Counted from the first letter of the stretch, positions 45,844 through 57,409 are shown. The stretch is DNA of 64,000 nt from Furcasterigmium furcatum (GCA_001599815.1 BCIA01000007.1:186001-250000); one strand, 5' to 3'. The notes: generated by a model not told the origin, from the letters alone. Program-made: numbers and translations.

Positions 45844-46548
45844 GGTGATGATTTCAACGGTCTATTGGGTGAAAGGGTTGTATGGGTGATATTTTGTCGC
45901 AAATCGGAAATGTCATCCATCGCAGCAGGTCGTCTAATAGTGCGAGGGAAGTGTTCATAAAGTCATGAACACAGGTCATGCTCACCCTGGATTGTTTGAT
46001 GGAGTGCTGGCCGATAGCTGGGCTGCTACCCCCTTGGTTTACGACAGCAACGGGGTGACAGGTGGCGGTGGCTCTCGCCATACCCGAATAGGATACGCAG
46101 TCCGGACTGAAGCAGGCCACTATCGCCCTCCTGTTAAACCCCAAGCTCCTCCATTCCGAGGGAGCTTGCACTGCCAGGTAGTGGTAACCCACCCCGCCCC
46201 GCGGAACCGACCTGAAATTCCGAGCAGAGTTACTCCTGCACATGCGATCCATCCAACCCAACCCGACGAATCAGCTGGAAGCCGTTTCTAAGTCCGAGCG
46301 AAGCTAGGTCAACCCTATCAATGCCAGAGGAGCCGAGAATCAGGGGAAGCAATGCATCCCATGACTCTCACGACAAGACTAGACCCCTTTAGGACAAATA
46401 ACACGACGAGGCGGGTACCTATCCCAGATCTTGTTATCTCCTCAAGAAGAAGCTCGCGATACAATATCAATGGACGATAAAACGTGCCGAAAACTAGTTG
46501 TTGGGTAGACAGACACGAGCAATCACCACCCCCAAACCTACCATCGCC
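45844..46548. promoter_or_regulatory. Divergent promoter, permease / Rieske oxygenase
   Basis: 705 bp. It contains ATTCCGAG twice (46153-46160 and 46217-46224), matching half of the dyad in the amine oxidase/cupin promoter, and an inverted repeat AAGCTCC-N11-GGAGCTT around the first copy. Confidence 0.5.
46143..46167. promoter_or_regulatory. Inverted repeat around an ATTCCGAG box
   Basis: AAGCTCC and GGAGCTT flank an 11-nt centre holding ATTCCGAG. It is either a second regulator site or a chance hairpin. Confidence 0.4.
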
Positions 46549-47954
46549 ATGTTCAGCTTCTTCACGTCCAAGGCACCGCAAGATGGCGCCGGAGCAGACG
46601 CTCCACGAAACCTGCCCTCCTTATGGTATCGGGATCCCGCCATGTTTGAGCTGGAACGTCGCTCTATCTTCTCTAAAAGGTGGCTGCTCATTACACACCG
46701 CTCTCGTTTCGCGGAGCCTGGAGATTTTGTACGATATGAGGTGGCTGGCTTCCCATTCTTCCTCTGTCTCGACCGCCAGAACAATCTCAATGGCTTTCAT
46801 AACGTCTGCCGCCATCGAGCTTTTCCCGTGGTCACCAAGTCGGAAGGCAACGCCAAAATCTTAGCATGCAAATACCATGGTACGTCGGCCTTTGGCAGAT
46901 GAGCAAAAGGTGATGTTGCATGATGGGCTGACGCCGCCAAACCAGGCTGGTCTTACGGATTGGGGGGCAACTTGGCCAAGGCCCCAAGGTTCGACACCAT
47001 GCCCGACTTCGACAAGGCTGGGAATGGGCTCTTCAAGATTCACGTCCACATCGATGCGAGGGGATTCGTCTGGGTGAACCTTGCCGCTGCTGAGAAACCG
47101 CCCGTGGCCTGGGGAGCCGACTTCGAGGGCTCGGATGTGCAGCCCAGGCTCGCGGACTTCAACATGGGCGACTTCATCTTCGATCACGCCTGGGAGATGA
47201 ATGGGGAATATAATTGGAAGACCTTGGTTGATAACTATAACGAGGTGAGTGACAGCACCACTACTTATCAGCCGCTGTCTACCCACATATGACCGTGGCC
47301 GAACTGACTCTGGGCCGGGTACAGTGCTATCATTGCTCCGTGGCACACCCTGGGATCGTTGCCGCCGGCTCCGATCTCACGACGTACGATGTCAAGACGG
47401 TCGGTGGTCAAATTCAGCATTTTGTCAAGGACAAGCCTGGGATGGACTCGGGTTTGAATGTCGCGCCCACCTTCTTATTCCCCAACACGTCAATTACCAT
47501 GACGTGAGTGTTTCCCGCCCTTTTCAGGACCTTTATTAACGAAACTTTTAGGACCAAGTATTTCTACCTTATGAGAGTGGTGCCTCTGACATCTACCACG
47601 ACCATGATGCAGTATGAGGTCTACCGCCACAAGGACGCCTCTGATGAGGAGTTCCAGGACATCGACAGGTTCTTCAAGCAAGTCGAGTCGGAAGACAAGG
47701 ACCTCTGCACCGCAGCACAGAAGAACCTGAACTCCGGCACCTACATCGCTGGCGACCTCCACTCGTTCAACGAGAAGGGTGTCCTCTTCTTCCAAAACCA
47801 CATCAAGGAGCTCGTCATGTCACATCGCGAGTCGGAGCGCGAATCGGGCGGCGAGATCTGGCCCACCCGACAGGTGCCCTTGCGGAATGGCCTACAGGAG
47901 GAGATTCAATTCTGCGAGAGCCTATGTACCAAGGATGCAAAGATGGATTGGTAA
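46549..47954 (+). CDS. Rieske oxygenase, choline-monooxygenase-like
   Basis: Ring-hydroxylating-type oxygenase alpha subunit of 403 aa, nearest in layout to plant/fungal choline monooxygenase and bacterial stachydrine or carnitine oxygenases, which act on quaternary ammonium substrates. The [2Fe-2S] site is NVCRHRAFPV and CKYHGWSYGL, and the catalytic iron site is DNYNECYHCSVAHPG with two His. Exons 46549-46879, 46946-47244, 47325-47503 and 47552-47954 in phase; introns fall within CKYHG/WSYG and just before CYHC, so both metal sites depend on splicing. A reductase partner is not encoded nearby. The substrate is inferred from family and neighbours. Confidence 0.9.
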
Positions 47955-48183
47955 CTAGGTACAAGACACTCACCTGACCGCCCTGACGGGGCTTTCATTG
48001 CTTGCGATTGAACTCGAACTACCAATATCGAAAGCCATCGAGGCATTATTCGAGAGCGTACAGGTAAATTTTCAAGTTGCCACGGATGATGGGTTCAAAA
48101 CCGTTGCAGGCTCACCGAAAGCTTTCTAAGTCACCCGTCAAGTCACCCCTTTCCTTGCCACAGGTCTATTTCCCTGTGTGCCC

Positions 48184-50090
48184 TCACCTGGCACCCCCCT
48201 GCGGACCAGTAGCTGTCTCCTGATCCTGGGCTTTCGTCGCCCAAGCCAGCTCCTCGTCAGCCTGAATCGCCCTCTTCTCATCCTCCTCCTGGAGCTTGAC
48301 GTCCTTAATGAACCAGACGAGTATCAACAGCAGGGCCGAGACACACACGGATGCGATTGCCAGCGTCTGCTGCGTTTGCCTGTACGACTCGTTGATGGCG
48401 TCCCTGGCAAGGCTGCCCCTCTCGTACTCCTTGGCGACGACGATGGACCCAAAGATCTTCTGCGCCTCGGCGCGCTCGAACCGGGCCCTCAACTTGCTCG
48501 GGAGCAGCGAGTTCCACATGGCGCCGCTGATGGTGATGCCGGTGCTCGACCCAAGGCCCAGCGAAGACAGGTACACGGCCGTGGCGACGGCGACGTACTC
48601 CTGCTGCAGGGCCGCCTGCAGGGACACCTGCAGCGGCACCTGTGTGAAGCCACGTCCCACGCCGAGAATCGCCTTCGACGTGACGAAGACGGCCTCGCTG
48701 GCGATGCCGCGCCCGCCAATGTTGGTCATGTAAATGGGCAGCCCGTTGGCGAGGACGATCATGACGACCCCCAGCATGATGAAGGGCTTAGTATGCTTGG
48801 CGAACCTGAGGCAGAGGCCGCAAGTCAGGGCGCCGATATTGTAGGCGATGCGCTGACTGTTATCCACGCGCGTAGCGGCGCCGGGCGAGTAGAACCCGGC
48901 CACCTGGAGGAAGCTCGACAAGAAGGGGCGGTAGATGCTGTCGCTGCAGCTGATGACGATGGCGCAGGCACAGGCTATGATGACGTTGCGCTCCCGAATA
49001 GTGCGGTACGGGATGATCGGGTGCGAGGCGTACTTGCCGTCCCAGATGATGAAGGCGGCGACGGTCAGAACACCGATGATGATGAGCACGATCGACGACG
49101 GCTTCCTCCATTCATTCGTGTTGTTGCGGCCGGCGAGACTGATGGGGACCATGATCATGGCGAGGCCGCCGGCTAGGAGGAGCGCGCCGAGAAGATCGAG
49201 CTGGCTTGCGACGTGCTTGGCCCTGTTGACGGGGCCGCTACCCGCGCCGTGGAGGAGGGAGACGCGCTCGGCGACGAGACCCATGCGCTTGGCCCGACGG
49301 TTCATCCAGATCATCATGAGAATCGTGGGAATAGCAGTCGCCGGCAGAATAATGGCCCACATGCCGTAACCCCAGCGCCAGGACGCGTTGAGCAGAATGT
49401 GCTCGCCGAGGTATGTGCCGGCGAAGAGCGTCGGGATGGCCGTGATGGATTCGGGAAGCGTGAAAATGATGCCTCGATTCACCAGGCTGGTGACATCAGC
49501 GATGAAAATCTGCTGGGTTATGTTCCACCAAGTGTCACCAAATGCGTCGAAGATGCCCGCGGCCTGGCAGAAACGTCAGCATCTCAGCATCTCAACCGGC
49601 GCCGTGCATGATCAACCTACAAGGAAAGTGTCAACGTTGTGACAGGCGGCGTACATGAGATAACCCAGTGCCATGCATAATGCGGCGCCGGCGAACCCCA
49701 CAGGACGGCCGAAAGAGTCTGCCAGCTTCGCCAGCAGCGGGTACGACGAGATGCGCACGATGCCATTGATGATGTTCCCCGTTGCGAGGAGCGAGTGGCC
49801 TTGGAAGTGGCTCGTGGCGTAAGGCTCGTAGACGTTCTGGGTGTAGACACTGAAGTTCATGAAGAACATCATGATGAGAAGACTTGAACATGCGTGTTAG
49901 CAGGCATCAGACAGAGCGTAGTTCCCAGTACGACTTGCCCTGAGACGGCAAACCCCAGCTTCTTTGGCGTCCACAGCTTCCGCATGGCCTCCGCCATGAA
50001 AGCGGGCCGCTCGCCGAGCTCTTCGGCGCCAGTGTGCTGAGCGGCGGCCGGAGCAGGGGGCGCATCGTCGGTTCTCTTCTCTGCCGCCAT
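48184..50090 (-). CDS. MFS siderophore-iron transporter
   Basis: Plasma membrane major-facilitator of 597 aa of the fungal siderophore transporter family (MirB/Sit1/Arn-like), importing ferric siderophores with protons. Marks are FFMNFSVYTQNVYEPYATSHF, a GNIINGIVRISSYPLLAKLADSFGRP loop, and TWWNITQQIFIADVTSLVNRG. The C-terminus ends in a hydrophilic Gln/Ala-rich tail. Exons 50090-49939, 49882-49621 and 49563-48184. The first intron (49883-49938) must use a GC donor (GCAAGT) to keep phase, joining FAVSG to LLIMMFFMNF. Upstream GATA motifs suggest iron-dependent repression. A link to the Rieske gene (iron supply) is possible but weak. Confidence 0.92.
49883..49938 (-). other. GC-AG intron in the siderophore transporter
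   Basis: Donor GCAAGT after CAGG, branch-like GCTAACAC, acceptor TTCAAG, 56 nt. Nearby GT donors leave the wrong phase. Confidence 0.7.
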
Positions 50091-51364
50091 GATTGGAGTC
50101 GAATGGTCTTATAAACTTCGTTGGTCGATGCGTGGTCGAGGGGGACGGAGGTTTTATACAAAGTCAAGTCCCCACCACACGCAGAACTAAGAGAGAAAAA
50201 TGCTGCTTGGGCCCTGGAAATAGGCACATCGCCCGCAGCTGCCGCCAGGATCAGACCACTAAATCCATAGATGCCCTACTGATCAGATTGATAAGAGGGC
50301 CAAAGATCCAACGATCACCAGCCTTGTGGAGCATGTTGGTCGATCAATTGCTCCTTTGGCGCTGGTGTACGGCACAAAGGGTCAAGTCGGGTCAGTCCAC
50401 CGGAGAAGCGGGTTTGGCGAGTCAACGGAGTGCATTCGAGTACGTAAAGTTTGTTTGGGGTTGAAATGGGCCCTTCTCTGACGAGGTATAGTCTGAGGTG
50501 AGACCGTGGGGGAATGGGGTGGCAGAATGAATGGGCGAGCCAAGCGCAGTCACAACCAACTCCTCGGGGAGGCATTTTTATGCTAGTGCTCAGCCTTCAG
50601 GGCAGTCTTGTTTCTTCTCGACCAGATTCGAGTCTCCTAGCGGAAACCCGTAGGTTTTGGCGCAAAGCGGCGCTGTGTTGAAATCAGAAAAGGTGGCGAT
50701 ATCGGACCTGAAGGCCGGCAACACATTCTTTTCTCGAGGGCAGTACGAGCTTCTTTGATATCTCTGCAATAAATATCCGTAAGATGATTGAAAGCAAACT
50801 CACACCCTTGGACATCTACGCCGCTCATCCTGAGTTTGGGCCAGATTCGGTAGTTATGCCCATCCACCGTGTTTATGAGGAGATTTTACAGTGACACCTT
50901 CTCAGGTTAGAGTCTATCTGGACTTTGGGTGGCTGGTGAACAGGCTTCAGAGCATTGTATTGGAACTGACTTGAGGTGCGAACATGAGTGGTATTGCACG
51001 TAAAGTGTATAGCCTTTATCTTCTTTTTTTGAGATGTAAGTTGTCGCACAGCATTTGTCTGAGCTCACCTGGCCAGGGGAGGATTTTGTCGTTTCAGAAG
51101 CCCAGCTCGGCGAATCATCCAGCCGTCTGACAGGCCCCCAAACACCGAAGTTCCTTCCTAGTATTTGGCACTTAGTAGAGGACTGGATCATGTGAGGTCC
51201 TAATCTCATTGTCCTCATTGGACGACGATCCCGGAAAATAGCTCAACCGCATCAACCAGGAGAGCTGGACCCCAACTACCTTTCAACTATCAAATCCAGG
51301 AATAACGCCTCTACCAGTCAGATTAGAGTTGCGCAAATCGCAATACGAACAATCAAACCAATAG
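50091..51364. other. Intergenic region (1.27 kb)
   Basis: Between the siderophore transporter and the next plus-strand gene. The first 200 bp hold GATA-type motifs. The rest shows no supported gene. Confidence 0.5.
50282..50295. promoter_or_regulatory. Possible SreA-type GATA site
   Basis: ATCAGATTGATAAG contains ATCAGAT and GATAAG overlapping in the manner of the iron repressor consensus ATCWGATAA with an insertion. It lies about 190 bp upstream of the siderophore transporter start. A second ATCAGA is at 50252. Confidence 0.4.
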
Positions 51365-52471
51365 ATGCACCAGCAGCAGTGTATGGCATCAGAGACGACG
51401 TTGGTGGCATCCACGGCTCTCACTAGTCGACAGCTTAGTCTAACCGTTGAACCTGGCAAACCAACGCCGGACCTGCGAAATATCAAGCCATGGGACCTCG
51501 GCACGCCCATACCGTTCCCGTCCACACCTCCCTACTTCTACGATGCTTCCACTCAAGAGTACTGGATCTTCACGACCCTAGGCGCCTTCATGCTGCACAA
51601 GACGCCGCGGATTGTCATCAACAAAGACGAGGCCCGCAAGATTCTCGCCAAGTTCCCGCTGTTCGAAAAATGGACCGAAGACCTCACCAAGGAGCTGAGA
51701 ATACCCAAATCAACAACCCCTCAGGTAGTGCCGAATCATGTGGTCGTGTACAATGCGCTGTACGACTCGGTAATTGTCGAGAGGGTCAAGGACTCTACGG
51801 GACTGATCAAATTCTGGGAGGACAAGGTGATCAAGTCGGAGAAGTTGACCGCCAAAACCGTCTATCTGCAGTACATCAGGCCATCGTTCGAAGCGGTTGA
51901 CGGTAGTATCAAGTCTCATCAGTGCTCGTCGACACTTTTTCACTGTGGGTACCTTGCACGCGACACATCGTCCTCGTCTATCGAACTGACATACACGACA
52001 GGCGGCAACCAGGTGCTCTACTGCACGAGCTGCACAGGCTACCACCTCCCGGCGGCTGCCACGGCCTCCGGGATCTCCTACCATCCACCCCGCCTCATGG
52101 GCCAGGTCGGCCTCCCCGTCGCCCTGTCCAAGCAGCTGCTCTCACGGTGCCTAGAGCCCGGCGGCGGTGTCGTCAACCTCGCCAACGCCTACACCGTCTT
52201 CCAGCATTGCTTCAACATGGTCACCTTCTCCCAGATCCCTGTAGGGCCCGAGTACCTCCTCGCCAACTTGCTGCGGGACAGCATGTTCATCGAGCCGGAC
52301 GAGGGGGCGCGAGCGAGGGGCGCTTCGCGGGTGTGCTGGGCGACGTATTTCAACATGAAGGGGCAGCTGGTGCGGAACGAAAATGTGGTCGATGCAGCTG
52401 CAGCGAGAAGGCTGCTCGGTGCCGGCGTCTCTGCGGGATTGGAGATTGCGTCGTTCGTTCTGGGACTTTGA
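51365..52471 (+). CDS. Protein of unknown function (368 aa)
   Basis: Single open frame of 368 aa with ordinary amino acid composition: ordered regions such as EYWIFTTLGAFMLHKTPRIV and NVVLYCTSC-like Cys pairs (YCTSCTGYHLP), and a hydrophobic C-terminus GAGVSAGLEIASFVLGL. I recognise no family, signal peptide or catalytic motif. The start could be 51365 or the Met six codons later. It stands alone between two long intergenic regions. It may be a lineage-specific gene; unseen introns are possible. Confidence 0.6.
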   Translation: MHQQQCMASETTLVASTALTSRQLSLTVEPGKPTPDLRNIKPWDLGTPIPFPSTPPYFYDASTQEYWIFTTLGAFMLHKTPRIVINKDEARKILAKFPLFEKWTEDLTKELRIPKSTTPQVVPNHVVVYNALYDSVIVERVKDSTGLIKFWEDKVIKSEKLTAKTVYLQYIRPSFEAVDGSIKSHQCSSTLFHCGYLARDTSSSSIELTYTTGGNQVLYCTSCTGYHLPAAATASGISYHPPRLMGQVGLPVALSKQLLSRCLEPGGGVVNLANAYTVFQHCFNMVTFSQIPVGPEYLLANLLRDSMFIEPDEGARARGASRVCWATYFNMKGQLVRNENVVDAAAARRLLGAGVSAGLEIASFVLGL

Positions 52472-52938
52472 CAAATGTGCTGTCCTGTACCCGTCATCTA
52501 CTCAGGTGCTGTATGTTCTTTTTGCTCCTTGACGAATTGTTTTGCCGGGAGCGGGAGAGACTGTTTTAGTTGCGAGACACGAGAACATAAGTAGTAACAA
52601 GCCCGGCGCAAACGTCAACTGGGTGCTTTCTGGCATACCTTGATCATGCTATGCTGAATTGCACCTTAGGCTGCAACTATCAATCCAGGCCTCTCAACTT
52701 AACCTCGATTCTGTAAAACAAGGCTCGAAAAATTTCGCAAGGGCATTGAAATGGCACGGAATGGTCATCGGCACGTGATTCAAATCAGGTACCCCTGGAG
52801 CAGTGATTTCGATGAAAATTGCTGTGTGTAGCTGATTAACGGCGCTGCATAGCATTGACGCTCGACTAAATAGGTATAGAAAACAGAAATTGGGTACGCT
52901 TGCGGAAACTCCTTGCTTGGTGTAGAAATCAGTCCGCC
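52472..52938. other. Convergent intergenic region (467 bp)
   Basis: Nothing recognisable. Confidence 0.5.
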
Positions 52939-55429
52939 TCAGAGCTGCTGCTGCACCCTTGGCCCATCGTTGCCCGAGTACTCGTAGACAGTGGTGTACG
53001 GCTGCGTAGCAACGGGCTGGTACTGCTGCTGCTGCTGCCCGTATGGTTGGTACTGCGGCGCTTGCTGTGCGTAGGGCTGGATATGTGGCTGCTCCTGCGC
53101 ATAGGGTTGGATGTGCGGCTGATGAGCATCAGCCATGGCGTGCGCGCCGGGGTCATATTTGGTTCCGGCCGGCATCTGCACCAGCTGCACGTCTTCCTGC
53201 TGCGGCGAGGGCGCAGACTTCTTCCTGGACCTGAAGCTCTTAAAGAACGAGAAAGACGGTCCGTCGCCGGTCATGTGGTTGGCGAGGAGGACGACGAGAT
53301 ACCCGGCGAGCAGCGTCGGGAGCACGCCGGGGGTCTCGACAAATGAAATGTAAGGCGTCTGAGCAAGAGAGGAGGACTGGTTCGTCTCGCCGTTCCCGGC
53401 ATCGATCATCATCTGCGGCGTTATCCTGGTGATGGTGCCGTTCGCGATGAGGGCTGTCAGGCCGATGGCCAGCGCCAGGAGGAAGTTGATCGAGATCCTG
53501 ATGACGGCCCAGGGCGTCCACCTCGGCGGACGGGCGACGACGTACAAGATCGACGAGAAGGCCAGGAAGGCGCCCCCGCAGATGAAGGTATACTGGAACA
53601 CGATCTTGAAGCGTTCCATGACGCGGCTCTGGTGCTCATACTCGATGTCGTTGTTGAAATCGTAGCCACCGTCCTCCGCAAACGACGATGCGTACTTTTC
53701 CTGCATCTCGGTCGTGTTGAACGCCTTCACGATGTCGGGGATGAAATCAACCTGGTACTTGTGATAGAGGACGTTCTGCAGCGTGACGAGGATGTTGTAC
53801 ATGTATCCGCTGACCCGATCGACGTCTTCTTGCGAGACCATGTCTTCCAAGGAAGTCGCGTTGACCTTTGAAACGCTGTTCGTCAAGACAAAGTCGCTGT
53901 TGCTGTACGTGGTCGGCCATCGCTGCGTGTAGGCTTCGATCTCGTTCTGCAGGAAAGCAGCCATCTCTTGAAGGTAGTCTGGTTGGGTGCCGTGATTCTC
54001 TTGGAACACGGCGAGTCTGGCTCCCAGTGCCGTAGCCCATTCGTTGCCGTTCTCGACGCACTTCCAGTATAGGATCAGCTGCGCAGCGCCCTCCACAAGC
54101 AGGGTCATGGTGAGGTGCAGCGGGTAGTGCAGGATGGTCCAGGCGACCTGTCGCCCCTTGGAAAGGTCCCACGTGGGCATCCAGTCGAAGTAGAGCATGA
54201 AGATGACATATACGATGATGATGCCGGCAGCGACGACTCCGATCGTGCGTGGTGCTGCGGTTCCAAAGGAGTCAGCAAAACCGAATGCCTGCCGGGTTGA
54301 TTAAAGGGGGTCGTTGACTTACTCCATTCCGCGTGGGAGCCGACTTTGACAATGTCGGTGATCTTGCCACAGGCCTGGGCGACGCCCTCACCGAAGATGA
54401 TCAAGGTCAGGAGGCTGACACGGCCGATAAGGTGGGTGCCTTCGAAGCTCAAAACACGATAATACAGGCCCAAGCCCAGTGTCAATATCATCTCGGCTGG
54501 TAGGTTTTGTCAGTCAGGTGGGTGAGGAAGTTGAGGCCCTCCTCAGTGATGGTCGCAGACGTACCGGCGCCGAGGGCGTACCAAAGCCCAAACACACGAC
54601 TGCTCCCGTTTTGGTGGAAGCGGAAGGACACGCCGAGGTAGATGATTGCAGCGACGAAGTTCACGACGATCATCAGGCTCAACGGGAGGAACGTGACCTT
54701 GTACTTGCGGGTGTGCCACAAGATGACGCCGTACTGCAGGGCGAGGCAAAGCCTCGAGACCATGAGTATGATGGCTGGAAAAGACAAAGTCAGCCTGCGG
54801 AGAGCTTCAACCACGTCAGGGCATCAGAGCGCGAACATACAGAACGTCTGGAAGATGTCGGCATCCTGCTTGCTCGTGTCAAAGTTGGGAGACGTCGTGA
54901 CGAAGCCGACAAGCACGCCCATGTGGATGCCTCTCGCACACCGCTCGAATATGCTGTCGGTGACGAAGCGCACGTCATAGAGACTTGTGACCAGCCATGT
55001 GGTCCAAATGAGACTGGGCCCGAGTTAGGGGACACAGGCATTCGCAGAAAAGGTGCTTCGAGAGGCCACTCACGAGAAGAAGCCGATGTAGTTGGAGATC
55101 GCACTTGAGGCATTGACCTGCTGGTTCTTGTTGAAAAGACTGATGCACTGCGAGCCGTTAGCTCCATACAGGTGGCCTGACAATGGCACGAGATGACATA
55201 CAGCTGCGAGGAAAAGATCGTAGAAGGTCTCGAGGTTGGTGGCCTCACTGTATCTCAAGAACGTCGGGTTCAATTCCTTGTCGTAACCGAGATGGTGGCT
55301 GGCCTCGGCGCCGATGGCCTGCTGGAAGCCGGTGGAGAGTTCGTTATGGGCGGCAAGATCATTGCTCAGAGGGCTCTTGAGGAGCTTTAGCTTCTCGACG
55401 CTGCCCTGGCTGGGGGAGGGTTCCGTCAT
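52939..55429 (-). CDS. LtrA-family multipass membrane protein with Gln/Pro/Tyr repeats
   Basis: Membrane protein of the low-temperature-requirement A (LtrA) family, found in bacteria and filamentous fungi, function unclear. The N-terminus (MTEPSPSQGSVEKLKLL) leads to the family mark EATNLETFYDLFLAA. Multiple membrane segments follow (SLMIVVNFVAAIIYLGVS; VSLLTLIIFGEGVAQACGKI; GVVAAGIIIVYVIFMLYFDW). At least five introns split exons between 55429 and 54200, after which the last exon (54198-52939 region) is open. The soluble loop around residues 420-560 is long. The C-terminal tail repeats PHIQPYAQ and related PQYQPYGQ units and ends in a YEYSGNDGP segment. I did not fix every splice site. Confidence 0.82.
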
Positions 55430-56358
55430 GTCGGCGATTGTCGATCCCTGTCGACTTCGATGCGCTATAAGAAAGGGACAGGCACGGATAGAGGACTGAG
55501 GCCGAGGAAGCGAGGGACGACGACGAGAAGGGGATACACTCGTTCATATAGTTGCAGTAGTGCGCGATCCCATCACGCACCGGTCCTTGGTGCAAATCCT
55601 TACGGCCCCCAACATCGACTCAATGAAGCTATTTTCTGCGCTCGACAACATATCCCTACCTCGTGAAGATTACCCGGACGAGCTAGTCCTGAGCTGGCGT
55701 CAGGGGGGCACGCGCTGACCATAAAAGGCTAAGGCTAGCCTTAGGGGCTCCTCGGGGAGCCTCACCTCTCTGCGCGCGCCCGCTCTCCAGGTTTCTGGCG
55801 ATGACAGAAGGGGACGAGAGCAATGTTGGATGAAGAATAATTAAAGATGGTAATTTCTTGCTGAACTGCGCTGCACACATCATGACCAGCACTCGCAACC
55901 ACCAGAGTCGGCCCAAGCGATATCCATCAGCTGAACACCACAAGCTGAAAAAGGGGCCGCTAACATCGCAGGGTCCCATTCACTTCTCACGTCAGACGGC
56001 CACCGAGGGCCCAAGACGACGGATAAGGCTTCAAAACGTGTCGAAACGGCTCCTGAGTGCGGGTCGCTGATCCTGTGGCGTCGGCGTGCTTTCGCATTGA
56101 TGATTGAGATTGGGTGTTAACGGCATCCATAACCGCTTCACTACGCCTCATCGGGCCAAGTCTGACAGCCTATGTGGGATCCCATAATGGCCCCCGAAAT
56201 TGGATTTCACGGCAGTCCCGTCCAGCCTTACCGCCTCCCATTCCCTCGGGGGCCAAACTTGATGCACAGCAACATGAGTGACTGCCCCTGGACAGTAATC
56301 CCTGCGGCTCTTGGACCCTGACAGGGGATTGATGGTAGCAGGCTGATGGCTCCAACAT
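55430..56358. other. Intergenic region (929 bp)
   Basis: Promoter side of the LtrA gene and 3' side of the aldo-keto reductase. No supported gene. Confidence 0.5.
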
Positions 56359-57409
56359 CTAGGTCTGCCTTTCGTCCGCGTCGAAGTCCTCCGCGAAGAA
56401 CCCCCGAACCTTCTTCCCAGCCCCGGATTGAGTAATCTCGTCAATCTCCTCGGCAGTCAAGCAGAACGAGGGCACCTGTTCCAGGATGCTTGCCAGCCTC
56501 TCCCTCTTGCTGCTCGTGGTAATCACCGACGCGCCCTGGTCCAAGACCCAGCGCAGCAAGACCGCCTGCTCACTGACGCCGTACTGGCTGGCGATCCTCT
56601 TGCAGATAGTCGGCGTCTTCTCCGCCGCCTCCGTCTTCAGGGGCGTCAACGAGGCAAAGCCCTGCAGAGGAATCCCCTTCTCCTGGAGGAAGGCATAGAG
56701 GTCGGGCTGCAGCAGGTAAGGGTGCATCTCGATCTGGTTCACCGCGGGCTTGACCGTGGCGATCTCGAGGATCGTCTCCATGTTGCGGATGGAGAAGTTC
56801 GACACGCCAATCTTCTTTGCCAGTCCACGCTCCAGGCAGCGCTCCATGCTCCGCCAAGCATCTTGCAGCTCCTTTGGCGACGAAGCTGGGAAGGGCGAGT
56901 GAATCAGGTACCTGTCATGGTCAGTTGGCAGCCTCTTTTCCACAGCGCTGCACTCACAAATCGACATAGTCAGTCATGAGTTTGGCCAAGCTGCTCTCGA
57001 GTCGTCCCTCGATATCATCCACGCCTGCGGCCTTGGTCGTCAGGTGGATTTCGGACCTGGGCACTCCGGATTCGACGATTGCCGTTCCCAGCTCTCTCTC
57101 AGTACCGTACACTGTTCACACACGTCAGAATCCTTGCATTCCACTCCGCTCTGCCCGTGACGTACTTTGTGCTCCGTCAAGATGTCGATAGCCGACCTCG
57201 ATGGCAGACTTGATGCCTTCGACTGTCGGCCCATGAACGGCTGACTGGTCGGCGCTTCCATCCTTGAACCAGAGTGTCCCAGTTCCGTAAATCAGCTACA
57301 AAAGCGTCAGTAGGCTGTCTTCTCACTGTACGTACTGCTACTCTGGTGGGCGATCTGTAGCAGGTAGACTGACTTGAGGCTTGGCCATGGTATTGCTCGC
57401 TACAGTCAT
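56359..57409 (-). CDS. Aldo-keto reductase
   Basis: NADPH-dependent cytosolic reductase of 290 aa. The catalytic tetrad is visible: Asp and Tyr in YRHLDGAQMYGTE, Lys in LTTKAAG and His in YLIHSP. The cofactor end shows ITTSSKRERLASIL. Exons 57409-57374, 57295-57166, 57111-56958 and 56911-56359, all in phase, with the Tyr reached only after splicing. Length is slightly below the usual 300-330 aa. It reduces an aldehyde or ketone; the substrate is unknown. Confidence 0.92.

Noticed and set aside
48178..49176. 332-aa plus-strand open frame
   Set aside because: Antisense to the siderophore transporter and compositionally abnormal (Asp/Gly/Arg-rich).
23877..50090. Treating 23.9-50.1 kb as one biosynthetic gene cluster
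   Set aside because: No backbone synthase is present, and the two groups have separate permeases and regulators.
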